Of a stretch of 64,000 nt of DNA, positions 1-8,229 are shown piece by piece. The stretch is from Pseudomonas sp. KNUC1026 (lineage in GTDB: Bacteria; Pseudomonadota; Gammaproteobacteria; Pseudomonadales; Pseudomonadaceae): the NCBI RefSeq assembly GCF_021650705.1, contig NZ_CP087138.1, forward strand, positions 3,286,001-3,350,000, in the 5' to 3' direction. A model generated the notes under the pieces. The model saw nothing but the letters and a program-made list of their open reading frames with translations, was not told the DNA's origin and ran no database searches. Each line of letters starts with the position of its first letter. Position 1 is the first letter of the stretch. Position numbers and translations under genes: made by a program.

Positions 1-117
1 GACCCGCTTGAAGCCGTGCTCTGGCATGGCGGCGAAGCCGAGCCGGCACGCCAGCAAGTACTGACTTTCGATGCCCGCCAGCGCGCCGCGCTGCTGGCCT
101 TTCTCGACTCACTGTGA
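1..117 (+). CDS. C-terminal end of a DUF1111 di-haem oxidoreductase-like protein (partial)
   Basis: Only the last 38 codons are in the window, ending in TGA at 115-117. The tail (HGGEAEPARQQV, then a QRAALLAFLDSL end) resembles the C-terminus of the DUF1111 di-haem, thiol-oxidoreductase-like periplasmic proteins. In Pseudomonas these genes sit beside imelysin-family genes, which is what follows here. The catalytic and haem-binding parts lie outside the window, so the assignment rests on the tail and the neighbourhood. The next gene starts about 20 bases downstream, consistent with one operon. Confidence 0.6.
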   Translation, partial: DPLEAVLWHGGEAEPARQQVLTFDARQRAALLAFLDSL

Positions 118-137
118 AGCCCTTGGGAGCTTTTGCC

Positions 138-1198
138 ATGTTTCGCCCCAAACTCTTGTTCACCAGCCTTGCAGCCCTGGCGTTGGGTGCCTGCACCCCG
201 CAGGATCGCCAGGCCAGCACCAGCGCAGCCTTGGCCAAGCAGGTGATCCTGCCCGGCTACAGCCAGTGGCTGGCGGCCGACCGCCAACTGGCTGCCAGCG
301 CCCTGGCCTTTTGCGAAGGCCGCGAAGACCTCGCCAAGGCCCGCGCCGACTTTCTTGCGGCCCAGCGCGCCTGGGCCGCGCTGCAACCGATGCTGGTCGG
401 CCCGCTGGCGGAAGGCAACCGCACCTGGGCAGTGCAGTTCTGGCCCGACAAGAAAAACCTGGTGGGCCGCCAGGTCGAGCAACTGCTCGCCAGTGGCAAG
501 CCCGTCGACGCCGCCAGCCTGGCTCAGGGCAGCGTGGTGATACAGGGCCTCTCGGCCTACGAATACATCCTCTATGACAGCCAGCCCGAGCTGGCAGGCG
601 CTGCACAAAAGGCCCGCTATTGCCCCTTGCTGATCGCCATCGGCGAGCGCCAGCACGCCTTGGCCGAGGACATCCTCGGCGCCTGGAATCGCCAGGGCGG
701 CATGCTCGCGCAGCTCACCCAGTTCCCCAACGAGCGCTACGCCGATGCCCATGAGGCCTTGGCCGACCTGCTGCGCGCGCAGGTCACCGCGCTCGACACC
801 CTGAAGAAAAACTCGGCGCGCCCATGGGCCGGCAAACCAAAGGTGTCGCCCAGCCGTATCAGGCCGAGGCCTGGCGCAGCGACGCCTCGCTGGCCAGTTT
901 GCGCGCCAGCCTGGAGGCCGCCAGAACGGTGTGGGACGGGGTCGACGGCCAGGGTTTCAAGGGTTTGCTGCCCAAGGAGCACAAAGCGGTGGCCGAGCGT
1001 ATCGATAACGCTTACGCCGCCACGCTTTCGCTGCTCGAACCCGATCAGCGGCTATCGGCCATGCTGCAGACGCCTGAAGGCCAGGAGCAACTCAAACGCC
1101 TGTACGACAGCCTCAACAGCGTCCATCGCCTGCATGAAGGCGAGCTGGCCCGCGCCTTGGGCATTCAATTGGGCTTCAACGCCAACGACGGGGACTGA
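138..1198 (+). pseudogene. Imelysin-family lipoprotein, frameshifted
   Basis: The start at 138 has a GGAG-type site 7 bases upstream and gives a lipoprotein signal peptide ending in the lipobox LGAC, so the product should be anchored in the periplasm. The first ~224 codons are a good imelysin (peptidase M75/EfeO-like) sequence. The family continues only in the -1 frame (PMGRQTKG... to ALGIQLGFNANDGD, stop at 1196-1198). The break is at an A5 run, 807-811. One more A would give a continuous protein of about 353 residues. The GxHxxE motif reads GLSAYE, without the His. The family is linked to iron handling, though the exact role of this member is not known. It is followed 2 bases later by a DUF1513 gene. 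Confidence 0.8.
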
Positions 1199-1200
1199 CC

Positions 1201-2283
1201 ATGGCCGTGCGAGACCTGCTGAGCGCCGCCTGTAGCCTGGCTGGGCGTTTGCTGCCGGGGCGAGGCGGGCGTGCGCCGCTGCTGCTGTCGGCGCGTGATG
1301 ATGCCCAGGGCCGGCATTACGCCGTCGCATGCCGGCTGGATGGTCGCGTGCTGTTCGCAACCGAAGTGCCACTGCGCTGCCACGCGGTGATCGACCACCC
1401 CCACCTGCCAGTGGCGTTGTGGGTGGCCCGCCGCCCTGGCCGCGAGAGCTACCTGATCGACCTGCGCAACGGCCGCCTGCTCCAGCGGCTGCGCACACCG
1501 CCCGAGCGGCACTTTTACGGCCACGCAGTGCTTCACAAAAGCGGCGAATGGCTCTACGCCACCGAAAACGACACCCGCGACCCTGGCCGCGGAGTATTGG
1601 GAATCTACCGCTTCGAGGCCAAGGGGCTGACGCGCGAGGGCGAAATGCCCACCCACGGCATAGGCCCGCATGAGGTCGCCTGGCTGCCAGGCGGCGAAAC
1701 CCTGGTGATCGCCAACGGCGGCATCCGCACCGAGGCCGAGAGCCGGGTGGAGATGAACCTGGAGGCGATGGAACCCAGCCTGGTGCTGATGCAGCGCGAC
1801 GGGCTGCTGCTGTCGCGGGAAGTGCTGGCGCAACCGATGAACAGCATTCGCCACCTGGCGATCGCCAACGACGGGACGATCCTGGCCTGCCAGCAATACA
1901 TGGGGGCAGCGAGCGACCTTGCGCCCTTGCTGGCGATCAAACGCCCCGGCCAGGCTTTCGAAGCGTTTCCGGTAGCCGAGGCACAACTGCGCAACATGGC
2001 CCAGTACACCGCCAGCGTTGCCGTGCATGATCGCCTGCGGCTGGTGGCCTTGACGGCGCCCCGGGCCAACCGGCTGTTCATCTGGGCGATGGACACTGGC
2101 GTACTGCGGCTGGAAGCTCAGGTCCCGGACTGTGCGGGCGTGGCGGCATTGGCCGACGGTTTCGTCGTGAGTTCCGGCCAGGGGCGCTGCCGGCATTACC
2201 GCTGTGACAGCCCTGCGATCGAGGCCAACGCCTTGGCGCTGCCTTCCGGCGGCTGGGACAACCACCTGCATCAGGTGGCCTGA
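1201..2283 (+). CDS. DUF1513 domain-containing protein
   Basis: This 360-residue protein resembles DUF1513 proteins, predicted beta-propeller proteins encoded beside imelysin and DUF1111 genes in pseudomonads. Repeated blade-like segments are visible, for example around GIGPHEVAWLPGGETL and NSIRHLAIANDGTILAC. No Tat or Sec signal is obvious from this start, although relatives are often exported. A start further upstream would run into the imelysin gene, whose stop lies only 2 bases before. Function is unknown; the neighbours suggest a shared periplasmic, iron-related role (inference). The gene ends in a strong hairpin at 2288-2316. Confidence 0.75.
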   Translation: MAVRDLLSAACSLAGRLLPGRGGRAPLLLSARDDAQGRHYAVACRLDGRVLFATEVPLRCHAVIDHPHLPVALWVARRPGRESYLIDLRNGRLLQRLRTPPERHFYGHAVLHKSGEWLYATENDTRDPGRGVLGIYRFEAKGLTREGEMPTHGIGPHEVAWLPGGETLVIANGGIRTEAESRVEMNLEAMEPSLVLMQRDGLLLSREVLAQPMNSIRHLAIANDGTILACQQYMGAASDLAPLLAIKRPGQAFEAFPVAEAQLRNMAQYTASVAVHDRLRLVALTAPRANRLFIWAMDTGVLRLEAQVPDCAGVAALADGFVVSSGQGRCRHYRCDSPAIEANALALPSGGWDNHLHQVA

Positions 2284-2287
2284 AAAC

Positions 2288-2316
2288 ACCATCGCCCAGC
2301 AAGGCTGGGCGATGGT
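2288..2316. terminator. Bidirectional intrinsic terminator
   Basis: A perfect 13-bp inverted repeat with a 3-base loop lies between the convergent DUF1513 gene and the small inaA-linked ORF. An A-run on its left becomes a T-run on the minus strand, so it should stop minus-strand transcription best. Confidence 0.75.
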
Positions 2317-2338
2317 ATTGGTGCTGTCGCTCGTTTTC

Positions 2339-2563
2339 TTATTGCGCCCTTGTTCCCTGAGCCAAGCCGTAGACCAGTAACAGCAGGTCTGAGTCAGGCT
2401 TCACTGCCGCTTGGCTTTGTTGCGCGCGCGGGAGATGGCATAAGCCCTCTCCATGCACGGCACTCAGGATCGCAGGCCCCGGCTGATGCCAGGCTGCCAT
2501 GGCGGCACCAGTGACCGCCAGGCCCGTGAGCACAAAGGCTGCACGTGCGGTTTTTATATTCAT
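2339..2563 (-). CDS. Small secreted protein downstream of inaA, unknown function
   Basis: A 74-residue ORF starts at an ATG that overlaps the inaA stop (TGATG) and has GGAG 5 bases before it, so translation is probably coupled to inaA. The N-terminus (MNIKTARAAFVLTGLAVTGA, then AMA) is a convincing Sec signal peptide. The mature part is about 50 residues with one Cys and no family I recognise. Its position at the end of the colRS-inaA cluster suggests an envelope role, but this is inference. The bidirectional terminator lies just downstream. Confidence 0.5.
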   Translation of the reverse strand: MNIKTARAAFVLTGLAVTGAAMAAWHQPGPAILSAVHGEGLCHLPRAQQSQAAVKPDSDLLLLVYGLAQGTRAQ

Positions 2564-3243
2564 CACTCCAACCCTTTGACAACGCTGCCGAACGCTGCCT
2601 CGTAAAAGTAGAGCAATTTGGCCCAATCAGCATCGCTGAACGACGAGTGGCGTCGCAGTTGCCTGAGGTCGTGGGCCGCAGCCCGCTGTGCGCTGAACAC
2701 CCGGCGGCACTTTTCAAAATCCAGCAGCGCCGCTTCCACCTTCAGCTCAGGGCCTTCCGCTTGAACACGGATGAAAACGTGCTTGATGTAGAGACAGCCG
2801 TGCTGCCAGCGGCCGCGGTGCATGCGTGCCAGGTTCTGCGCCAGGTCCTGCAGGAAGCGTTCATGGACCCACTCCCCGGTGTGCTCGCGGCCGCCTTCGG
2901 CGATCCACTGCTCATACTCTTCGAACCCTGCCAGCGACTCGGTGACCAGCAACGCCTGCCAACCGCTCTGCTGATCACGCTGTGCTTCGCAGAACCTCAG
3001 AGTAGGAACACGTACGTTGAGGCTGGCCACACCGGCCAGGGCATCGCGCTCGCGCAACACGGTAGGCCTGCCGAAGGGATGAAGAGGGCTGCGGTAGATG
3101 TGCCCGACCTGGCGCTTGACGTACAGCAGGCTGTCTTCGTCATACAGCCGCTGCACGCCACTTTCTCCACCTCTGCGCCGGTTGGGCTCTTCCACCCACT
3201 CCCCTTGGCGCGTCCAGTAATCCTGGAAGCTAGCTATCGCCAT
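2563..3243 (-). CDS. inaA: InaA / lipopolysaccharide-kinase (Kdo/WaaP) family protein
   Basis: This 226-residue protein belongs to the small kinase-like family that includes InaA and the LPS heptose kinases. Kinase landmarks are a Lys in LLYVKRQ, the catalytic-loop-like HGCLYIKHVF, and a metal-binding LLDFEK near residue 180. The ATG at 3241 has GAGGGG upstream; longer starts add a basic, untypical leader. It follows colS on the same strand after 115 bases that hold a ColR-box-like sequence, so ColR probably controls it directly. Family knowledge suggests core LPS phosphorylation or envelope-stress function, but the substrate is not shown by sequence. From memory, P. aeruginosa has a methyltransferase gene (warA) between colS and inaA that is absent here. 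Confidence 0.8.
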   Translation of the reverse strand: MAIASFQDYWTRQGEWVEEPNRRRGGESGVQRLYDEDSLLYVKRQVGHIYRSPLHPFGRPTVLRERDALAGVASLNVRVPTLRFCEAQRDQQSGWQALLVTESLAGFEEYEQWIAEGGREHTGEWVHERFLQDLAQNLARMHRGRWQHGCLYIKHVFIRVQAEGPELKVEAALLDFEKCRRVFSAQRAAAHDLRQLRRHSSFSDADWAKLLYFYEAAFGSVVKGLE

Positions 3244-3327
3244 TATTGACCCCTCGAGCCGATGCACACGGAACTTTTTCTGGTTAGCACCGTAAGAGCT
3301 GCGGCGTACTTGAAAAGTTACGCGGAT

Positions 3328-3343
3328 GTGAAAAAAATGTTTC
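3328..3343 (-). promoter_or_regulatory. Candidate ColR box upstream of inaA
   Basis: On the minus strand this reads GAAACATTTTTTTCAC. It matches 14 of 16 positions of the ColR consensus I recall, YYNASNNYTTTTTCAC; only the two leading pyrimidines fail. It lies 85 bases before the inaA start. Confidence 0.5.
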
Positions 3344-3358
3344 TCTTTGCTTCTCGAT

Positions 3359-4645
3359 TCACGCCGGGGTGGCAGGGGCAAGGTTTACCGTGAACCGGCA
3401 GCCATGGGGCTGCATGTGCGCAAGGTCGACCGACCAGCCCTGGTCGGCGCAAATCCGCTGCACCAGCGACAGCCCAAGCCCGAGGCCCTCGCCGCGCTTT
3501 TCGGTGCCGCGCACGAACGGCTTGAACATCGCCTCACGCTTGTCCTTGGGAATGCCCACGCCACTGTCCTCGACCACGAACTCGGTACCCTCGACCGCCA
3601 GCCGGATATAGCCCTGTTCGGTGTAATGCAGGGCGTTGCGCACCAGGTTGCTCATCACGGTTTGCAAAAAGGTGGCGTTGTAACTCGCTGCGCCCTCTGT
3701 GCGCTCGGGTTGCTCCAGGTGCAGTGCCAGGCCCTTGGCCTCGATCTGCCCCCGCCACTGACTGGCGAGGTCCGCCGCCACCTGGCTAAGGGTGGCCTTG
3801 GCAGCGAGGGAATCGTTGCGCTGTGCGCGGGCGAGCATCAGGAAGGTCTGAACCAATTCACGCATGTCTTCGCATGCACGGGTGATTCGCTCGACCTGCC
3901 TGCGTGAACGTTCATCGAGCAGGGGGCTTGCCAGCAGCAATTCGCAGGAGGTCGCCAATACCATCAGCGGCGTGCGCAGTTCATGGCTGACGTCACTGGT
4001 AAATAACCGTTCGCGGTTGAGCGCCTCACGCAGGCGCCCCAAGGTGGCATCGAATGCCACCGCCAGCTGGCCGACTTCGTCAGCGGCGTAATCCGGTGCC
4101 AGCGGCGGCGCCAGGCCCAGCAACTGGTCACGGTGGCGGACCTGGCGGGCCAGCCGGATGACCGGTGCCATCACCCGCCTTGCCAATAACCAGCCCAGAA
4201 ACACCGCCAGTGCCAGGCTCAGCACAAAGCCGATCAGCACCACGGCAAACAGGATGCGCTCGCGTTCTTCGAAATCGCTCTGATCCTGCAGCAGCACGTA
4301 ACGGCGGCCGTCTACCACCTGCACCATCGCGTGATAGGAAAGGTCCCCGCGAAACACCTCATGAAAGCCAGGGCCCAGGTGGCGAAGATCCTTGGGCAGG
4401 TCGAAGTCGCCCTGCCCGCCACTGAAATAGAACAGCTGGTCAGGCTCCGGGCGATGATTCCAGTCACTGATGCTGTCCATCATCAGCAAGCGCTGCAGGT
4501 CGCCACCGAGCCCGGCGGAAATGAGTTTTTCTTCGACCAGATGCACGGTGGCGACGATGCCAACCGCGAAAGCCCCCGCCACCAGTGCGCTCATCAGCGC
4601 AAAAGCGATGATGATGCGCTGGGCGAGGCTCTGCTTAAACTCCAT
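3359..4645 (-). CDS. colS: ColS sensor histidine kinase
   Basis: This 428-residue membrane kinase has TM1 at about 10-32, a periplasmic sensor of about 95 residues, TM2 at about 131-153, HAMP, HisKA and HATPase. The H-box SHELRTPL carries His221, with N-box NLVRNALHY, G1 DSGVGIP and G2 GLGLGLSLV. The sensor keeps the acidic and His residues reported for metal sensing in P. putida ColS: His35, Glu38, Asp57, His95 and the ExxE pair Glu126/Glu129. These respond to excess zinc and ferric iron (known family data). The start overlaps the colR end by 11 bases, so the pair is translated together. Autophosphorylation at His221 should activate ColR. Confidence 0.93.
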   Translation of the reverse strand: MEFKQSLAQRIIIAFALMSALVAGAFAVGIVATVHLVEEKLISAGLGGDLQRLLMMDSISDWNHRPEPDQLFYFSGGQGDFDLPKDLRHLGPGFHEVFRGDLSYHAMVQVVDGRRYVLLQDQSDFEERERILFAVVLIGFVLSLALAVFLGWLLARRVMAPVIRLARQVRHRDQLLGLAPPLAPDYAADEVGQLAVAFDATLGRLREALNRERLFTSDVSHELRTPLMVLATSCELLLASPLLDERSRRQVERITRACEDMRELVQTFLMLARAQRNDSLAAKATLSQVAADLASQWRGQIEAKGLALHLEQPERTEGAASYNATFLQTVMSNLVRNALHYTEQGYIRLAVEGTEFVVEDSGVGIPKDKREAMFKPFVRGTEKRGEGLGLGLSLVQRICADQGWSVDLAHMQPHGCRFTVNLAPATPA

Positions 4646-5318
4646 CCCGGCCCTCGGTCAGGCGATAACCGACACCGTGCACGGTGTGCAGCAGCGGCTT
4701 GTCGAACGGCTTGTCGATCACCTGGCGCAGTTGGTGCACGTGGCTGCGCAGGCTGTCGCTGTCGGGGCAGTCGTCGCCCCACAGCGCTTCTTCGAGAACC
4801 TCGCGGCGCAACACATGCGGGCTCTTCTGCATCAGCACCGCCAGCAACTTGAGCCCCACCGGGTTGAGCTTGAGCAACTTGCCGCCCCGGGTGACTTCCA
4901 GAGTGTCCAGGTCGTAGATCAAGTCGCCGACCTGCAACGAACGGCGCCCGCCGCCTTGGGCACGGCGCATCACCGCCTCGATACGGGCAGCCAGCTCCGA
5001 CAGGGCGAACGGCTTGACCAGGTAGTCGTCGGCGCCATTGCGAAAACCCTGCAGGCGGTCGTCGAGCTGGTCGCGGGCAGTGAGCATGATCACTGGCGTA
5101 TCGCGGCGGGCGTCTTCACGCAGGCGTTTGCACAGGGTGTAGCCATCGATGCCGGGCAGCATGATGTCGAGCACGATCAGGTCGTAATGCTCGGTGGCCG
5201 CCAGGTGCAACCCGGACAGCCCATCCTGGGCGCAGTCGACCGTATAGCCCTTGAGCCCAAGGTAATCGGCAAGGTTGGCCAGGATGTCGCGATTGTCTTC
5301 GACGACCAGAATTCGCAT
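4635..5318 (-). CDS. colR: ColR response regulator (OmpR family)
   Basis: A 227-residue regulator with an N-terminal receiver (phospho-acceptor Asp51 in IVLDIMLPG, conserved Lys102 in VKPF) and a C-terminal winged-helix DNA-binding domain ending in HQLRQVIDKPFDKPLLHTV. It is the partner of ColS, whose gene overlaps its 3' end. ColR controls envelope and lipid-A-related genes in P. putida. ColR-box-like sequences here precede inaA and the divergent PAP2 gene, so the regulator probably controls both neighbours. Confidence 0.93.
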   Translation of the reverse strand: MRILVVEDNRDILANLADYLGLKGYTVDCAQDGLSGLHLAATEHYDLIVLDIMLPGIDGYTLCKRLREDARRDTPVIMLTARDQLDDRLQGFRNGADDYLVKPFALSELAARIEAVMRRAQGGGRRSLQVGDLIYDLDTLEVTRGGKLLKLNPVGLKLLAVLMQKSPHVLRREVLEEALWGDDCPDSDSLRSHVHQLRQVIDKPFDKPLLHTVHGVGYRLTEGRDGV

Positions 5319-5405
5319 GGGATTGCCCCTGTGGTGGCGTGGTTCGGTGCAAACGGCGCGCGCAGCTTAAGCCGAACCGGCCGCGGCCGCCAGTGTACAT
5401 CCGCT

Positions 5406-5421
5406 TTGACGCTTTTTTTAC
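5406..5421 (+). promoter_or_regulatory. Candidate ColR box upstream of the PAP2 phosphatase gene
   Basis: TTGACGCTTTTTTTAC fits the recalled ColR consensus YYNASNNYTTTTTCAC at 15 of 16 positions. It lies about 77 bases before the PAP2 start and 88 bases upstream of colR on the other strand. Confidence 0.5.
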
Positions 5422-5497
5422 CCAGGGTTCACAGCGGCCCCACACACACGGGCGCAGGCTGCGCGCTGTCCGTCCCCCCACGCCTTGCGGAGCCCCC

Positions 5498-6241
5498 ATG
5501 CCTTCCTCCCCCACCCGGCCGCTGTCGCGCCCGCTCAACCTCTGGCTGACGCTGGGTATTCCGCTGCTCACTGCGGTGCTTTTGATACTGCTGGAACTGA
5601 CCGACCTGGACATGTACCTGGCGCGATTGGCCTACGACCCGGCCGCAGGCGACTTCATCGGCCGCCACAGCTATTTCCTCGAAGACATCCTGCACGACCG
5701 CGCCAAGCAACTGGTGATCTGCATCGGCCTGCTTGCGTTGCTGGCACTCATCGGCAGTGCCTTCAACGAAAAGCTCGAAGGCATACGCCGCGAGCTGGGC
5801 TGCCTTGTGTTGTCGATGGCATTGGCCACCAGCTTCGTTACGCCTGTCAAGCAGCTCACTCAGGTGCAGTGCCCCTGGAGCCTGAAGGAATTCGGCGGCA
5901 GCGAAATCTACAGCAAGCTGCTGCAACCGCGGCCTGCGACCGACAAGCCCGGCCTGTGCTGGCCCGGCGGCCACGCGGCGACAGGCTTCACCCTGTTCGC
6001 GCTGTTCTTCGTGTTCCGTGACCGCAAGCCTAGGCTGGCGCGGGGGATGTTCGTATTCGCCATGGCCCTGGGCTCAGTGTTCTCGATAGGGCGCATGCTG
6101 CAAGGCGCGCACTTCTTCTCGCACAATGTGTGGACGGCGGTGTTCTGCTGGCTGATCTGCCTGGGGGCGTATTACGCGGTGCTCTATCGGCGCTCCGGCG
6201 AGGCCCGCGAACGGGCCCGGGCGCAATTGCCTCAGGTGTAG
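5498..6241 (+). CDS. PAP2-family membrane phosphatase, probably lipid-directed
   Basis: A 247-residue protein with about five to six membrane segments. The PAP2 signature is present but altered. Motif 1 is KX6CP instead of KX6RP, motif 2 is PGGH instead of PSGH, and motif 3 is GRX5HX3H instead of SRX5HX3D. Both catalytic His positions remain. Such proteins remove phosphate from membrane lipids such as lipid A or undecaprenyl pyrophosphate; the substrate cannot be told from sequence. GGAG sits 6 bases before the ATG. It diverges from colR, with a candidate ColR box between. Its 3' end overlaps the convergent SDR gene by 10 bases. Confidence 0.8.
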   Translation: MPSSPTRPLSRPLNLWLTLGIPLLTAVLLILLELTDLDMYLARLAYDPAAGDFIGRHSYFLEDILHDRAKQLVICIGLLALLALIGSAFNEKLEGIRRELGCLVLSMALATSFVTPVKQLTQVQCPWSLKEFGGSEIYSKLLQPRPATDKPGLCWPGGHAATGFTLFALFFVFRDRKPRLARGMFVFAMALGSVFSIGRMLQGAHFFSHNVWTAVFCWLICLGAYYAVLYRRSGEARERARAQLPQV

Positions 6242-7008
6242 ATCATCTTGCGGGCCATGCCGCCGTCGATCTGCCAGGCCTGGCCTGTGACGAAGCTGGC
6301 CTGCCCCGACAACAGCCACGCGACCAGCGCTGCAACATCCTCGACCGTGCCGACCCGGCCCGCCGGGTGCTGGGCATGCTCGGCAGCCGTGAGCGGCTCG
6401 GCGCGGCGTTCAGCGTTGTCGCGTACATCGATCCAGCCGGGGCTTACAGCGTTCACACGGATCTCAGGCCCAAGGCTCACCGCCAGCGCGTGGGTCAGCG
6501 CTACCAGGCCACCCTTGCTGGCGGCATAGGCTTCGCTGTCGCGCTCCGATTGCACCGCACGGGTGGAGGCAATATTGACGATCGCGCCGTTGCGCACGCG
6601 CAGGTAGGGCACCGCGCGCCTGGCCATCAGCATGGCGCCGGTCAGGTTCACCGCCAGAACGCGATTCCAGTGCGCCAGTGTCAGATGCTCCAGTGGCCGG
6701 CTGTGCGGGTCGGCAATCGCCGCGTTGTTCACCAGCGCATCGAGCCGGCCGAAGCGCGCCATGGTCTGCTCCACCGCCGCGGCGGCCTGCGCTTCGTCGG
6801 CAACGTCCAGAGTGATGAACATGGCCCTGTCGCCCAGCGCCTGGGCAACCTTCTGCCCCCGCGCTTCGTCGATATCGGCCAGCGCCACACGCCAGCCTTC
6901 GCAGATCAGCCAGGCTGCGACGCCCAACCCGATACCGCGTGCAGCGCCGGTAACCAGTGCCACACGGCCGTCATGGAAGCTGCCAGCGGCAGCGCCCATT
7001 TCGATCAC
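6232..7008 (-). CDS. SDR-family NAD(P)-dependent oxidoreductase
   Basis: This 258-residue classical short-chain dehydrogenase has the cofactor motif TGAARGIG near residue 20, NNAA near 92, and the catalytic Ser plus YAASK. The GTG start overlaps the metZ stop (GTGA), so the two are co-translated; an ATG three codons later is an alternative. Asp in LADID after beta-2 suggests NAD preference (inference). Its substrate is unknown. Genes in this position follow metZ in other pseudomonads, so a link to sulfur amino-acid metabolism is possible but not shown. Confidence 0.85.
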   Translation of the reverse strand: MIEMGAAAGSFHDGRVALVTGAARGIGLGVAAWLICEGWRVALADIDEARGQKVAQALGDRAMFITLDVADEAQAAAAVEQTMARFGRLDALVNNAAIADPHSRPLEHLTLAHWNRVLAVNLTGAMLMARRAVPYLRVRNGAIVNIASTRAVQSERDSEAYAASKGGLVALTHALAVSLGPEIRVNAVSPGWIDVRDNAERRAEPLTAAEHAQHPAGRVGTVEDVAALVAWLLSGQASFVTGQAWQIDGGMARKMIYT

Positions 7009-8216
7009 AGCGCGGCCAGCCCGCGGGCGAGGTCTGCCTGCAGGTCGGCGACATCTTCCAGGCCTACCGCCAGCCGGATCAGGCTGTCGCGGATGCCGGC
7101 CGCTTCACGCTCCTGCGGGCTCAGGCGGCCGTGGGAGGTGGTGCCCGGGTGAGTGATGGTGGTCTTGCTGTCGCCCAGGTTGGCAGTGATCGACACCAGC
7201 CGCGTGGCATCGATGAAGCGCCAGGCGCCTTCTTTGCCGCCCTTGACCTCGAAGCTGAGCACACCGCCGAAACCGCGCATCTGCCGTTTGGCCAATGCGT
7301 GCTGCGGATGGCTGGGCAGGCCGGCGTAATGCACCTTTTCGATGCCCGGCTGTTGCTCCAGCCACTCGGCCAGGGCTTGGGCGCTGGCGCAATGGGCGCG
7401 CATGCGCAGGTTGAGCGTTTCCAGGCCCTTGAGGAAAATCCAGGCGTTGAAGGGGCTCAGGGAAGAGCCGGCAGTGCGGATCACGCCGACCATTTCCTTC
7501 ATGTGCTCGGCACGGCCAGCCACCACGCCGCCCATGCAACGGCCCTGGCCATCGATGAACTTGGTGGCCGAGTGCACGACGATATCGGCACCCAGCTTCA
7601 GTGGTTGCTGCAACGCCGGGGTGCTGAAGCAGTTGTCTACCACCAGCAACGCGCCCTTGGCATGCGCGATCTCGGCGAGTGCGGCGATATCGACCAGTTC
7701 GGCCAGCGGGTTGGACGGCGACTCGACGAACAGCAGCCGCGTGTTCGGCCTGATTGCCTTTTCCCACCCGGCGACGTCTGCCAGCGGCACGTAGGAGACT
7801 TCGATGCCGAAGCGCTTGAAGTACTTGTCGAACAGGCTGATGGTCGAGCCGAACACGCTCTGGGAAATCAGTACGTGGTCGCCCGCACTGCACAGTCCCA
7901 TGGCAACGCCGGTGATCGCAGCCATGCCGGTCGCGAACCCGACTGCTTGCTCTGCGCCTTCCAGCGCCGCGATGCGCTCTTCGAACGAGCGCACCGTGGG
8001 GTTGGTATAGCGCGAATAGACATTGCCCGGCACATCGCCAGCGAACCGCGCTGCAGCATCGGCTGCGGTACGGAATACATAGCTGGAGGTGAAGAACAGC
8101 GGGTCGCTGTGTTCGCCTTCGGGGGTACGGTGCTGGCCAGCTCGAACTGCGAGGGTGTCGAAAGCCACGCCTTCGAGGTCACTGTCCAGACGCCCTGCGT
8201 CCCAATCCTGACTCAT
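7005..8216 (-). CDS. metZ: O-succinylhomoserine sulfhydrylase
   Basis: This 403-residue Cys/Met metabolism PLP enzyme converts O-succinylhomoserine and sulfide to homocysteine, the direct sulfhydrylation route to methionine used by Pseudomonas. The Schiff-base Lys is in HSATKFIDG (about residue 205), and the family signature SRYTNPT is near residue 70. The ATG at 8214 has AGGAG about 8 bases upstream, which decides the start over a longer reading. It follows purF by 13 bases and overlaps the SDR gene by 4, in one minus-strand operon. Confidence 0.93.
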   Translation of the reverse strand: MSQDWDAGRLDSDLEGVAFDTLAVRAGQHRTPEGEHSDPLFFTSSYVFRTAADAAARFAGDVPGNVYSRYTNPTVRSFEERIAALEGAEQAVGFATGMAAITGVAMGLCSAGDHVLISQSVFGSTISLFDKYFKRFGIEVSYVPLADVAGWEKAIRPNTRLLFVESPSNPLAELVDIAALAEIAHAKGALLVVDNCFSTPALQQPLKLGADIVVHSATKFIDGQGRCMGGVVAGRAEHMKEMVGVIRTAGSSLSPFNAWIFLKGLETLNLRMRAHCASAQALAEWLEQQPGIEKVHYAGLPSHPQHALAKRQMRGFGGVLSFEVKGGKEGAWRFIDATRLVSITANLGDSKTTITHPGTTSHGRLSPQEREAAGIRDSLIRLAVGLEDVADLQADLARGLAAL

Positions 8217-8229
8217 GGCACCTGCTCCT

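Noticed and set aside
807..812. Programmed -1 frameshifting in the imelysin gene
   Set aside because: GAAAAAC is a poor slippery site, no clear stimulatory structure is seen, and six other genes carry similar indels, which favours a common error.
824..1198. A separate small gene for the C-terminal imelysin fragment
   Set aside because: It has no ribosome site or promoter and continues the imelysin sequence exactly; it is the second half of a frameshifted gene.
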